This document shows, piece by piece, positions 6,103 to 6,160 of a stretch of DNA of 6,160 nt. This DNA comes from GCA-002731945 sp036344135 (GTDB lineage: Bacteria > Pseudomonadota > Alphaproteobacteria > MED-G09). The translations under genes and the position numbers were made by a program. The stretch spans positions 1 through 6,160 of the forward strand of contig JAYYUG010000028.1 in the NCBI GenBank assembly GCA_036344135.1, read 5' to 3'. How positions within the stretch are numbered: the first letter of the stretch is position 1; each line of letters opens with the position of its first letter. The notes beneath the pieces are model-generated. The model searched no databases and was not told where the DNA came from. It saw nothing but the letters and a program-made list of their open reading frames with translations.

Positions 6103-6160
6103 CTCTCTCAAAACCATAGATAAATATGTTATTTTTTTTGGCAAATTCTATAACATCTTC
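6089..6160 (-). CDS. lpxI: Probable LpxI, UDP-2,3-diacylglucosamine pyrophosphatase (C-terminal end only)
   Basis: Reading the minus strand from base 6160 in the frame that stays open gives 23 residues, EDVIEFAKKNNIFIYGFERD followed by EFI, then TAA at 6091-6089. The shape, a helix leading to a hydrophobic strand and a glycine (NNIFIYGF), resembles the C-terminus of LpxI (DUF1009), and in alphaproteobacteria lpxI commonly lies directly upstream of lpxB in the lpxD-fabZ-lpxA-lpxI-lpxB cluster. LpxI hydrolyses UDP-2,3-diacylglucosamine to lipid X, a substrate of LpxB, so the pairing is sensible. The fragment is too short for a firm identification; the call leans on synteny. LpxA, also often found before lpxB, is less likely because its C-terminus is different. 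The frame overlaps lpxB by 14 bases. Confidence 0.6.
   Translation of the reverse strand, partial: EDVIEFAKKNNIFIYGFERDEFI

Noticed and set aside
1..6160. A novel defence, mobile or secondary-metabolite system
   Set aside because: Nearly every base is assigned to well-known housekeeping genes in conserved order. There are no direct-repeat arrays, transposase frames, tRNA-linked boundaries or unexplained long gaps.

Overview
The window is an ordinary but informative piece of core chromosome from an AT-rich alphaproteobacterium (roughly one third G+C, judged by eye, not counted). The alphaproteobacterial assignment rests on three things. The LexA protein has the N-terminus and recognition helix typical of that class. 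A GTTC-N7-GTTC operator, the alphaproteobacterial type of SOS box, lies just upstream of lexA. The gene order moaC-moeA-lexA-gltX-gltA, with a convergent lpxB and then lpxI, is a familiar alphaproteobacterial arrangement. Strong AT bias, AGA/ATA-rich codons, short gaps and several gene overlaps suggest a streamlined, possibly marine or host-associated genome. The sequence does not settle the lineage.

Layout, left to right. Positions 1-228 (+) are the 3' end of moaC, which overlaps moeA (225-1424, +) in an ATGA stop/start junction; both serve molybdenum cofactor synthesis. An 83-base gap holds a credible promoter with an SOS box at its predicted start point, followed by lexA (1508-2188, +), the autocleavable repressor of the DNA-damage response. 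After a 74-base gap comes gltX (2263-3672, +), glutamyl-tRNA synthetase, which must start at TTG. Its end overlaps gltA (3656-4951, +), type II citrate synthase. The forward block ends tail to tail with lpxB (4948-6102, -): the two stop codons share a TTAA tetranucleotide. lpxB overlaps the 3' end of a minus-strand gene at the right edge, most likely lpxI (6089-6160, partial).

The genes belong to four housekeeping tasks: molybdopterin synthesis (moaC, moeA), SOS control (lexA), glutamate charging plus citrate formation (gltX, gltA), and lipid A disaccharide synthesis (lpxI, lpxB). lpxI and lpxB act in consecutive steps: UDP-diacylglucosamine hydrolysis to lipid X, then condensation of lipid X with another UDP-diacylglucosamine. 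lpxB and lpxI imply an outer membrane with lipid A, so a Gram-negative envelope.

I found no mobile element, CRISPR array, tRNA, rRNA or unexplained gene, and no evidence of a previously undescribed system. No gap exceeds 83 bases. The points worth checking are the lexA operator/promoter arrangement, possible read-through from lexA into gltX-gltA, the absence of comEC between lexA and gltX, the TTG start of gltX, and the terminator-less convergent junction.
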